Positions 22,027 to 27,110 of a DNA stretch of 27,110 nt are shown here, piece by piece. Position 1 is the first letter of the stretch; the number at the start of each line of letters is the position of its first letter. The position numbers were made by a program, and so were the translations under genes. The DNA lies in IMG/VR virus record IMGVR_UViG_3300050015_000278, positions 1 through 27,110 of that record; one strand, given 5' to 3'. Under the pieces are notes generated by a model that saw nothing but the letters and a program-made list of their open reading frames with translations, was not told the DNA's origin and ran no database searches. This DNA is from a virus.

Positions 22027-22374
22027 CTATACCGAGGCTCTTGCTCTAGCCCTTCCCCCGGCTGCTACTTTGCCTGTTCGTTCTTCGTACTCAATCCGCT
22101 CTGCTGCGAATACCCGCTTTACGTCCTTTTCGGTTACGTTGGCGCCCAGTTCCCGTGCAATCTCCGCGATTATCGCGTGTCTACCAGTAGGTTTCCTATT
22201 GGGTATAAAATTAGCGCGCGCCTTGGTTAGGTTGTCCAGATCAAGGCCCTGCTCCCGATCGTACATCGCCCACATGAACTTGGCGCATGGTTTGCAGACA
22301 TATGCAAATAATGATCCGGGTGGAGTTCCGGCCAGGACAGTTACAATCTCATTACAGCGTGGACATTTATGCAT
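22027..22374 (-). CDS. Zinc-ribbon phage protein, function unknown
   Basis: 115 residues. The N-terminal zinc ribbon has CPRCNEIV and VCKPCAKF. A helical domain follows (RHAIIAEIARELGANVTEKD, KRVFAAERIEYEERTGKV), and the C-terminus is basic (GGRARARASV), which suggests nucleic-acid binding. GGAGG lies ten bases before the ATG. No specific family recognised. Confidence 0.75.
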   Translation of the reverse strand: MHKCPRCNEIVTVLAGTPPGSLFAYVCKPCAKFMWAMYDREQGLDLDNLTKARANFIPNRKPTGRHAIIAEIARELGANVTEKDVKRVFAAERIEYEERTGKVAAGGRARARASV

Positions 22375-22442
22375 TGCTTTTCCGCCTCCTTCTCGATGCT
22401 TTCCTTGGCTTGCCCCGACTGATGCCCAGATCTCTACCGTTG

Positions 22443-22766
22443 TTATATAGCCAGGGCAATGGTTTCATCCTTCCATTGCTCACTGATCCATTTTTCTAAA
22501 GTTCCTGCTTCACGGGACTTGTCTAATTCTTCCCTGTCGTAAGCCTTTGGAAATATCCCAGGTATCAACAGAACTAAATAATCAATATCGTATTCATTTA
22601 AATAATCTATGAGATCTTCCAAATTTTGAATCGTAACCACCGAAGTGCCTTCCAATGTGATGCCTCCCAAAATTAGATCAGCCAGCAGCCGGTAAAATTG
22701 GATTTGCTTGTCCTGTTCGCGAATAATATTCAGAAGGTTTGCAACTGACTGATCGATTCGATCCAT
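22443..22766 (-). CDS. Phage protein, function unknown
   Basis: 107 residues, acidic, with an N-terminal helix (SVANLLNIIREQDKQIQFYR) and the hydrophobic strand YDIDYLVLLIPGIF. GGAGGGTAC precedes the ATG at 22766. No motif or family is recognised. It lies between two zinc-ribbon genes in the early operon. Confidence 0.7.
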   Translation of the reverse strand: MDRIDQSVANLLNIIREQDKQIQFYRLLADLILGGITLEGTSVVTIQNLEDLIDYLNEYDIDYLVLLIPGIFPKAYDREELDKSREAGTLEKWISEQWKDETIALAI

Positions 22767-22775
22767 GTACCCTCC

Positions 22776-22973
22776 TTATTTATGCACTGGAATAAGAGTT
22801 CGAGTTCCACAAGGACTGCAAGTACAGGCTTTGTTTTTTACTATTTCATAGGCCACAACACCAGTGTCAACCATGAAGTGCTTTCCACACTTAGTGCATT
22901 TAACTTTCGTTTCTCGGGCGGTTGAAAAGAAGTTACCATTTCTAAGTAACGCTTTCATTTCAGTAACTGTCAT
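22776..22973 (-). CDS. Small zinc-ribbon phage protein
   Basis: 65 residues from ATG 22973 (AAGGA nine bases upstream; TTG 22979 also possible). It has CTKCGKHFMV and CTCSPCGTRT, a four-cysteine ribbon preceded by a short helix. The ribosome site of this gene lies inside the plus-strand promoter candidate at 22973-23001, so any transcription on the other strand would meet its mRNA start. Function unknown. Confidence 0.7.
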   Translation of the reverse strand: MTVTEMKALLRNGNFFSTARETKVKCTKCGKHFMVDTGVVAYEIVKNKACTCSPCGTRTLIPVHK

Positions 22974-23001
22974 TGGCAATCTTCCTTCCGTGTGCTATAA
23001 T
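22973..23001 (+). promoter_or_regulatory. Plus-strand sigma-A-type promoter inside the minus-strand operon
   Basis: TTGGCA (22973-22978), a 17-base spacer and TATAAT (22996-23001), with TGC before the -10 giving an extended -10. This is a near-consensus promoter. No plus-strand gene follows; a terminator lies about 20 bases after the expected start. See the RNA entry at 23008-23046. Confidence 0.6.
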
Positions 23002-23007
23002 GAAGTT

Positions 23008-23046
23008 GTTATTTTTATCGGGCCGCTGTGACAAGCGGTCTTTTTT
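23008..23046 (+). ncRNA. Possible ~40-nt antisense RNA
   Basis: Predicted transcript from the near-consensus promoter to the hairpin and T-run. It would be complementary to the last codons, stop and trailer of the antirepressor gene. The start point is estimated. No known family. Confidence 0.35.
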
Positions 23047-24016
23047 CTTTTCTGGCATACCCTTTGTCCCAGCATTTCTGATTATGTTGGGCAACTAGCT
23101 CAGCTACCTTATTCTCGGATCCATCCATCTTCTCCAGAGCGACCCGCAGGATTGCTATATTGTGTTCAATATCCAAAAGCTTTTGAACCATTTGATTAAA
23201 GGGAATCCACTCTGATTCTGTAAAATCTTGAATACTGTGTTTATTGACCGTGATCCTAGCAATGTCAAACAGATTAGGATGGATTTCTTCCATCTTGGAG
23301 ATCAGTTTCAAAACCACTGCAGATAAACCCATATCAACTACATCAAGGTAGTTGGCATTGTTAATTTGGGTTTTGGTTGCCGCCGCATCCCTTAACCGGC
23401 TTCTGAGATTCTCCAGTCTGCGATCCAGGTTGCAACGTCCTCGTTTTTCTAGCAACTCATAGCTTTCGTTCTTTATCCCCTGGTAGTCGCCCGTCTTAAA
23501 ACCGATACGCTGAAGTTTCTTATTTGTGTCCCGCCGCCAATCTTTGTCCGTGGTGATAATGGCCTCTTTGATATTCTGGATTTGTTGCTGGGTTTGCTCG
23601 CTCACGATTTGCAGAGTCTTGATATCCTTCTCCTGCTTGGCAAGAATCTGAACAGCTTGTAATAGAGCCTCTGTGGGCGTGACGGGTTGGGTTGAATAAG
23701 AACCGTTCTTTCTAATGGCAGGAATTACTTCGTGGGTTATCCAACGCTTGAATGATTTTGCTTCGGGTTTGCGGCTGCCTAAGACTAAGGAATATAATCC
23801 GTATTCGTTGACGACTAGCATTTCTTGGAATCCACCAGGGGTATCATTTGAAATGACACCCTTTTCATCATCGTCTAATCGAGTTAATGCTTGCGATGGA
23901 TTGCCCAGTTCTAAAACCTCACATACATCTTTCGCAACGAACCACGGTTCTCCATCCTGGACAACTACCCTAACTTGTGAACTTTGGAAATTGAATATTT
24001 GTGGTAAATTATTCAT
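23015..24016 (-). CDS. Antirepressor, Bro-N plus ORF6C-type C-terminus
   Basis: 333 residues. Residues 1-105 are a Bro-N domain: VRVVVQDGEPWFVAKDVCEV, LELGNPSQALTRLDDDEKG, LVVNEYGLYSLVLGSRKPEA and FKRWITHEVIPAIRKNGSY. A coiled linker follows (~115-170), and the C-terminus resembles ORF6C-type antirepressor domains (DYQGIKNESYELLEKRGRCN, LENLRSRLRDAAATK). Such proteins oppose phage repressors. It is the third gene of the early operon. AAAGGAGG precedes the ATG. Its last codons overlap a plus-strand terminator. Confidence 0.93.
   Translation of the reverse strand: MNNLPQIFNFQSSQVRVVVQDGEPWFVAKDVCEVLELGNPSQALTRLDDDEKGVISNDTPGGFQEMLVVNEYGLYSLVLGSRKPEAKSFKRWITHEVIPAIRKNGSYSTQPVTPTEALLQAVQILAKQEKDIKTLQIVSEQTQQQIQNIKEAIITTDKDWRRDTNKKLQRIGFKTGDYQGIKNESYELLEKRGRCNLDRRLENLRSRLRDAAATKTQINNANYLDVVDMGLSAVVLKLISKMEEIHPNLFDIARITVNKHSIQDFTESEWIPFNQMVQKLLDIEHNIAILRVALEKMDGSENKVAELVAQHNQKCWDKGYARKEKRPLVTAAR
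23021..23046 (+). terminator. Plus-strand rho-independent terminator
   Basis: GGCCGCT (23021-23027), loop GTGACA, AGCGGTC (23034-23040, one G-T pair), then TTTTTT (23041-23046) and a further T-rich tract. On the minus strand no T-run follows, so the terminator acts only on plus-strand transcripts. It overlaps the last codons of the antirepressor gene. Confidence 0.65.
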
Positions 24017-24076
24017 GGTTTTCCTCCTTTCATAAGATTTTGGTCTGCGGGCACACTATTTAGTGTCAGTGCCGGT

Positions 24077-24460
24077 TTATTTAGGTGTCTCCCCGAAAGC
24101 TTCTTTGTCTAGGGCAGCGTATAAATTACCCAAGGGCACTCCATAATAATTAGCTATCTTCCGAGCGTGCTTAATTTTGCAACACTTTCCATTTTCAAGA
24201 ATGCTAAGTGTCGAAGGGTTTATCGATATTCCAGCAGATGTTTCTTTTAGCGTGGCACCTTGTTCTATGCGCATTAGCTTAATAATGGTTACCCCATATT
24301 CGTTTGTTACGGGCCTAAGTAGCATTAATTCGGTAATGCGAATTTCTTCTAGGTGCACTATTTGTCTTACTCGCTCACGAGTAATTCCAAGTTCTCTGCC
24401 AATTGCAGCCATTGATTCGCCAGACGATATTTTTTGAACTATTTCTTGAGATCTGTTCAT
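24077..24460 (-). CDS. Two-domain HTH regulator: sigma-region-4-like plus XRE
   Basis: 127 residues. The N-terminus (MNRSQEIVQKISSGESMAAI, GRELGITRERVRQIVHLEEI) looks like sigma-factor region 4, a -35-type reader. Residues ~58-115 are a Cro/CI-type HTH (LMRIEQGATLKETSAGISIN, STLSILENGKCCKIKHARKI, ANYYGVPLGNLYAAL). It is the second gene of the early operon, where a Cro- or CII-like regulator is expected. GGAGGCAATC precedes the ATG. Confidence 0.85.
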   Translation of the reverse strand: MNRSQEIVQKISSGESMAAIGRELGITRERVRQIVHLEEIRITELMLLRPVTNEYGVTIIKLMRIEQGATLKETSAGISINPSTLSILENGKCCKIKHARKIANYYGVPLGNLYAALDKEAFGETPK

Positions 24461-24470
24461 GATTGCCTCC

Positions 24471-24728
24471 TTAACTGCCGGTTGCGGAAACGGCTTGAGG
24501 TTCTTGGACCTCTAGATCAAAAAAATATCCAACAGGTTTTTCGAAAATATTGGCTATTTTTATCATTACTGGTGCCGTTGGCACTGTCGTGCCGTTTTCA
24601 ATATACATGTATGTGCTTTTGCTGTTATATCCCATCAGGTTGGCCATATCTTCGTATGTGAGGCCGCGCGACTCTCTTTCTTCTTTCAGAATGTCGGTTT
24701 TAACATATTTAGTTTTCGTTTTAATCAC
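24471..24728 (-). CDS. Cro-like XRE regulator
   Basis: Up to 85 residues with an XRE helix-turn-helix: LKEERESRGLTYEDMANLMG, NSKSTYMYIENGTTVPTAP, MIKIANIFEKPVGYFFDLE. It is the first gene from the early promoter, divergent from the repressor, which is the Cro position. The start is odd: the perfect ribosome site AGGAGGTGAT overlaps the only standard start, GTG 24728. In-frame ATT or ACG codons lie at workable spacing, ACG at eight bases. The first three residues are therefore uncertain. Confidence 0.88.
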   Translation of the reverse strand: MIKTKTKYVKTDILKEERESRGLTYEDMANLMGYNSKSTYMYIENGTTVPTAPVMIKIANIFEKPVGYFFDLEVQEPQAVSATGS

Positions 24729-24733
24729 CTCCT

Positions 24734-24825
24734 GTTTAAGTTCCTTGAATGTAGTCTAGTTTAAGCTACTTGGATTGTCAAGTAAAAAGTTTAATTATTT
24801 TGGACATGGTTTAATAATATTGAAT
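24734..24825. promoter_or_regulatory. Four operator-like 17-bp repeats in the genetic switch
   Basis: Copies at 24734-24750 (GTTTAAGTTCCTTGAAT), 24759-24775 (GTTTAAGCTACTTGGAT), 24789-24805 (GTTTAATTATTTTGGAC) and 24809-24825 (GTTTAATAATATTGAAT). The first is an imperfect palindrome, GTTTAAG-nnn-CTTGAAT. Starts are 25, 30 and 20 bases apart. Copy two exactly fills the spacer of the early promoter; copy four overlaps the -35 of the repressor promoter. They are the expected repressor and Cro targets. Confidence 0.78.
24753..24781 (-). promoter_or_regulatory. Early promoter (PR-like)
   Basis: On the minus strand TTGACA (24781-24776), a 17-base spacer, then TAGACT (24758-24753). The -35 is consensus; the -10 matches 4 of 6. 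Transcription would start near 24746 and run through the early operon. Operator copies 1 and 2 lie on and just after it. Confidence 0.75.
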
Positions 24826-24837
24826 ATAGATTATAAT
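24810..24837 (+). promoter_or_regulatory. Repressor promoter (PRM-like)
   Basis: TTTAAT (24810-24815), 16-base spacer, consensus TATAAT (24832-24837). The weak -35 overlaps operator copy 4, as expected for an autoregulated repressor promoter. The mRNA would start near 24844, leaving a very short leader before the ATG at 24860. Confidence 0.6.
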
Positions 24838-24859
24838 TATACATATGGTGGTGATTTGA

Positions 24860-25654
24860 ATGGACTTAGGTAAGAAAATACGTATGTTGCGCACAGAAGC
24901 AAATATAAATCAAACTGAATTAGGTAAATATCTAGGTGTAGGCAAAACTACTATCTCTAATTATGAAACTGGGTATAGTATGCCCGATATAGAGATAACA
25001 CTTAAAATAGCGGAATACTTTAATGTCACCGTAGATGATCTTTTAAAGCCAAGAATACTAAAAATAATTGAAAACCCCCAAAAATATTTAGTGAATCGTA
25101 TTTCACCAGTTAAATCAGGGAATGTCCCTATATTCGGCACCATCCGGGCTGGGCTGCCGATCCTGGCTGATGAGAATATTGAAGGCTATCTGGACGTACC
25201 CGATTCAATGCGGGCAGATTTCGTATTGCGGGTGCAGGGCGACAGTATGACAGGAGCTGGCATTCTGGATGGCGACCTGGTCATCTGCAAAACGGCTGAG
25301 GCTGCCCAATCGGGTCAGATAGTTGTAGCATTGCAGGATCAGTCCGCTGGCTTCAGTGATGCTACGCTGAAATATTACTATGACGCCAATGGCCATGGAG
25401 CTGTGCTGCGGCCAGCAAATCCAAACTACTCGGAAATTAATATGAGTGACGGGTACCGGATCAGTGGCGTAATGGTTGCCCTAGTGCGGGAAGATGCTCC
25501 CGGCTATCAGACATATAAGAACTATATCGCGGTACCGGATCACGAAGAATGGACGGAAGTGATCGAGCTGGCTAATCAGGCTGGTTTAAAAGTGGGGCAG
25601 GTGAAAGAAATTCTTGCTGGCCAGGTTGCGATTGCTAAAAAGATCAGAGGTTAA
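24860..25654 (+). CDS. LexA/CI-type phage repressor (XRE + S24 peptidase)
   Basis: 264 residues. Residues 3-60 are an XRE helix-turn-helix (IRMLRTEANINQTELGKYLG, GKTTISNYETGYSMPD). After a linker, the S24 self-cleavage domain has the Ala97-Gly98 site (FGTIRAGLPI), nucleophile Ser129 (QGDSMTGAGILDGD) and Lys171 (ATLKYYY). It should hold lysogeny by binding the four operators and be inactivated by RecA-stimulated cleavage. A ~45-residue tail after the catalytic domain (YIAVPDHEEWTEVIELANQA and on) exceeds the usual end. GGTGGTGATTTGA precedes the ATG. The plus strand starts here; all genes to the left are minus. Confidence 0.95.
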   Translation: MDLGKKIRMLRTEANINQTELGKYLGVGKTTISNYETGYSMPDIEITLKIAEYFNVTVDDLLKPRILKIIENPQKYLVNRISPVKSGNVPIFGTIRAGLPILADENIEGYLDVPDSMRADFVLRVQGDSMTGAGILDGDLVICKTAEAAQSGQIVVALQDQSAGFSDATLKYYYDANGHGAVLRPANPNYSEINMSDGYRISGVMVALVREDAPGYQTYKNYIAVPDHEEWTEVIELANQAGLKVGQVKEILAGQVAIAKKIRG

Positions 25655-25712
25655 TATTAAAATACTATAAAACGTTTAATTAATTTTTCTATTATATTCG
25701 CACTAACATAAA

Positions 25713-25735
25713 CTGCTACGACTGTAGCGGTTTTT
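25713..25735 (+). terminator. Rho-independent terminator after the repressor
   Basis: CTGCTAC (25713-25719), loop GACT, GTAGCGG (25724-25730, one T-G pair), then TTTTT. It ends the repressor transcript 59 bases after the stop. Confidence 0.75.
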
Positions 25736-25762
25736 GTGTTATTTAGGGGAGGGGGAGTAATA

Positions 25763-26362
25763 ATGTCTTTAGAGGAATATGATTCATTTGGTTTTAGGGC
25801 GTTTACTTTGAGGAGCGAGATGGATAAAGCGCTACATGTCTTTGAAGGTATTATTAAAGGCATAGCCATTGATGGCATAATTACCAATGAAGAATTGGCC
25901 GAGTTGCAAAATTGGCACGAGCTGCACCAGCATTTATTAGACAGACCTACTTTTTACGAAATAATAACACTTTTAAAGCAAGCAGGAAAAGATGGATATA
26001 TCACTCTGGAAGAACGAGAGGATATCTTATGGCTCTGCAATTCTTTTAAACCAACCAGTGAATATTATAATGTTATTACTAATGATATTCAACAACTCCA
26101 TGGGATAATGCATGGTATTTTATCCGACAATAGGATCGACTTATTGGAGGTTCAGAACCTCGACAAATGGTTATCAAAATCTGATCACCTAAAAGGGGTT
26201 TATCCCTATGATGAGCTTTGTAGTTCCTTCTTCCGCCGCATGAGCCTCCGTTCCTCCCGTGGATCGGTGGTCTCTTCGATTTCTTGCTTGACCTGCTCTA
26301 TCTCTGCTAGAGTGGACGCGATGGCTTCCTGGAGCTCTGCCTTATCCATTATCATCACCTGA
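25763..26362 (+). pseudogene. Truncated TerB-like gene, 3' end replaced by foreign antisense sequence
   Basis: From ATG 25763 (GGAGG and GGAG upstream) the first ~152 residues are a helical TerB-like region with repeated acidic-motif units: GIIKGIAIDGIITNEELAEL, LKQAGKDGYITLEEREDILW, MHGILSDNRIDLLEVQNL. As I remember, full-length relatives continue with another such unit and a C-terminal BRCT domain. Here the frame after YPYDEL (about 26218) runs antisense through a separate minus-strand gene and gives low-complexity Ser/Arg residues, an artificial tail. The gene is therefore broken at the junction; the N-terminal fragment may still be made. Confidence 0.7.
26206..26349 (-). CDS. Small charged helical protein, 3'-truncated
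   Basis: A minus-strand frame from ATG 26349 reads 47 residues, MDKAELQEAIASTLAEIEQV and on to RREERRL-type Arg/Glu repeats, ending KKELQSSS. The helical charged pattern is real-protein-like, and the codon use on this strand is far better than the opposite reading. In relatives I recall, the protein continues after KELQ with a hydrophobic stretch; here it runs into the TerB-like gene and stops after three codons. A TGCTACAAT extended -10 lies upstream (26375-26367). Function unknown. Confidence 0.6.
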   Translation of the reverse strand: MDKAELQEAIASTLAEIEQVKQEIEETTDPREERRLMRRKKELQSSS

Positions 26363-26388
26363 GATTATTGTAGCAGAAAAAAATAAAA

Positions 26389-26420
26389 GCCGGGGCCTAA
26401 ACCCCGGTTATTTTTTTTAA
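26389..26420. terminator. Bidirectional rho-independent terminator
   Basis: CCGGGG (26390-26395), loop CCTAAA, CCCCGG (26402-26407). On the plus strand TTATTTTTTTT follows; on the minus strand TTTTATTTTTTT follows. It separates the broken pair from the next plus-strand genes. Confidence 0.82.
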
Positions 26421-26438
26421 TTATTTTTAATTTACGGG

Positions 26439-26467
26439 TTGCTTTTTATTGTATTTAGGTGTATCAT
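26439..26467 (+). promoter_or_regulatory. Possible plus-strand promoter
   Basis: TTGCTT (26439-26444), 17-base spacer, TATCAT (26462-26467), 27 bases before the ATG at 26494. Both boxes are partial matches, but the position after a terminator and before a gene supports it. Confidence 0.45.
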
Positions 26468-26493
26468 TAAATCATAGAAAGGGGCTGAGAGAA

Positions 26494-26661
26494 ATGGCAA
26501 AAGCAGAGAAGATAATCGAAGAACTAAGAAAGAGGAATCCCAGATATGTTATTACAGGAATGACCGCAGAGCGCCAGTTAGTTGTAAACGACTTAGGGGA
26601 TAAAGTAAAATTATATGTTTCGGCCGATGACTTTGAGGCAGCAGTATTGAAAATCGATTAA
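26494..26661 (+). CDS. Small phage protein, function unknown
   Basis: 55 residues from ATG 26494, ten bases after AAAGGGG; the longer open frame upstream lacks a ribosome site. The protein is alpha/beta with KIIEELRKRNPRYVITGMTA and KVKLYVSADDFEAAVLKID. No family recognised. First of three small plus-strand genes that probably form one operon. Confidence 0.65.
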   Translation: MAKAEKIIEELRKRNPRYVITGMTAERQLVVNDLGDKVKLYVSADDFEAAVLKID

Positions 26662-26711
26662 ACAGTAAAACACCGAGCCGGCGGCCAATCCGGCAGAAGG
26701 GAAGGATATAA

Positions 26712-26873
26712 ATGACAACCTATTATGAATCTTGGACTGAAAACGATCTCCGTAATGGAATATGGCACCTTGCAAACGGCAGGAGTATCATGGGGCCTTA
26801 TGCTGACATTGAAATGCTTCGGGCCGAATTAAGACGGCGCGGCCTTACGGATGAAGGATACCACAACACATAA
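26712..26873 (+). CDS. Small phage protein, 53 residues, function unknown
   Basis: ATG 26712 follows GAAGGATATAA. The frame reads MTTYYESWTENDLRNGIWHL, then ANGRSIMGPYADIEMLRAEL and ends GYHNT. Composition and ribosome site are gene-like. A short hairpin (GCCGG/CCGGC, ~26677-26694) lies between it and the previous gene. No family recognised. Confidence 0.6.
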   Translation: MTTYYESWTENDLRNGIWHLANGRSIMGPYADIEMLRAELRRRGLTDEGYHNT

Positions 26874-26908
26874 TAACATGCTAAACTAAACCAAAAAGGA
26901 GACGGAAA

Positions 26909-27085
26909 ATGCCAAATAATAAAGATAAAAAGCCAGTAGGCCGTCCGGGCGTAGCGCCCGAGGATAAGCAAAAGGCTCGCAACATTAAAATGTCGGATTA
27001 CGAGTGGGGAATAGTGCAAGATATGGCTAAACAGGCCGGGATAAGCGCCGCGGAATATATCAGGCGGAAAGTTTTTGGGGGCTGA
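26909..27085 (+). CDS. Small ribbon-helix-helix-like DNA-binding protein, 58 residues
   Basis: ATG 26909 follows AAGGAG. The N-terminus is basic and disordered (MPNNKDKKPVGRPGVAPEDK), then RNIKMSDYEWGIVQDMAKQA and GISAAEYIRRKVFGG give the strand-helix-helix pattern of Arc/CopG or MobC-type proteins. It may be an autoregulator or a partner for a gene beyond the window. A GGGGGC/GCCCCC hairpin (27077-27095) overlaps the stop codon but has no T-run. Confidence 0.7.
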   Translation: MPNNKDKKPVGRPGVAPEDKQKARNIKMSDYEWGIVQDMAKQAGISAAEYIRRKVFGG

Positions 27086-27110
27086 TTAGGCCCCCGCAGA
27101 CAGAGGATCA

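Noticed and set aside
22010-22450. Plus-strand open frame of 146 codons
   Set aside because: It crosses the complete minus-strand zinc-ribbon gene and the intergenic gap, and lacks a ribosome site.
26798-27019. Minus-strand open frame of 73 codons
   Set aside because: It covers two plus-strand small genes that have good ribosome sites; its own composition is typical of antisense reading.
27077-27095. Terminator at the end of the window
   Set aside because: A 6-bp GC stem is present but no T-run follows, and the sequence ends soon after.

Overview
The window is the interior of a temperate, lambda-like tailed-phage genome (prophage or phage contig) from a Gram-positive-type, Firmicutes-lineage host. 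Evidence for the host group: strong AGGAGG-type ribosome binding sites, frequent GTG/TTG starts, an AbrB/SpoVT-like regulator, an ArpU/RinA-type late regulator and a PcfJ/PcfK pair. A Negativicutes host such as Sporomusaceae is my best guess from remembered resemblance of some small genes; it is not proven. No tRNA, rRNA, CRISPR array or insertion sequence was seen. Tail, lysis and attachment-site regions are not in the window.

Layout. (1) Positions 1-7170, minus strand: the start of the late operon, transcribed right to left. It holds small and large terminase (Nu1/GpA type), a gpW-like joining protein, portal, a ClpP-type head protease with a probable nested scaffold start, gpD-like decoration protein, gpE-like major capsid protein and two small head proteins. 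(2) 7170-8700: a control zone with a 430-bp non-coding stretch upstream of the terminase (cos candidate), a minimal tyrosine recombinase, a small gene, a strong terminator, six contiguous 11-bp repeats and a perfect hairpin. (3) 8700-11700: a mosaic accessory stretch in which a DUF3102-like coiled-coil gene is followed by cassettes bounded by copies of its own 3' end. (4) 11700-24730, minus strand: the early operon. It encodes PcfJ, a PcfK/AcrIIA9-like protein, the late regulator, a DnaC-like loader and replication initiator with repeats inside its gene, an MmcB-like nuclease-fold protein, an HNH endonuclease, Gp37/Gp68 (DUF5131) and ASCH proteins, AbrB, many small zinc-ribbon proteins, a Bro-N antirepressor and two Cro/XRE-type regulators. 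(5) 24730-24860: the genetic switch, with divergent promoters and four 17-bp operator-like repeats. (6) 24860-27110, plus strand: a LexA/CI-type self-cleaving repressor, a truncated TerB-like gene joined tail-to-tail to a truncated small minus-strand gene, and three small genes, two of them under 60 codons.

How it fits together. The repressor should hold the minus-strand early promoter off through the four operators. Once it is released by RecA-stimulated self-cleavage or by the antirepressor, the early operon makes replication proteins, host-interaction proteins and the ArpU/RinA-like regulator. That regulator probably switches on the late operon from the repeat array and terminator zone near 8.4-8.6 kb. 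The least explained parts are the cassette boundaries at 8.7-10.7 kb, the 11-bp helically phased array, a possible ~40-nt plus-strand RNA against the end of the antirepressor gene, and the recombination scar at 26.2 kb.
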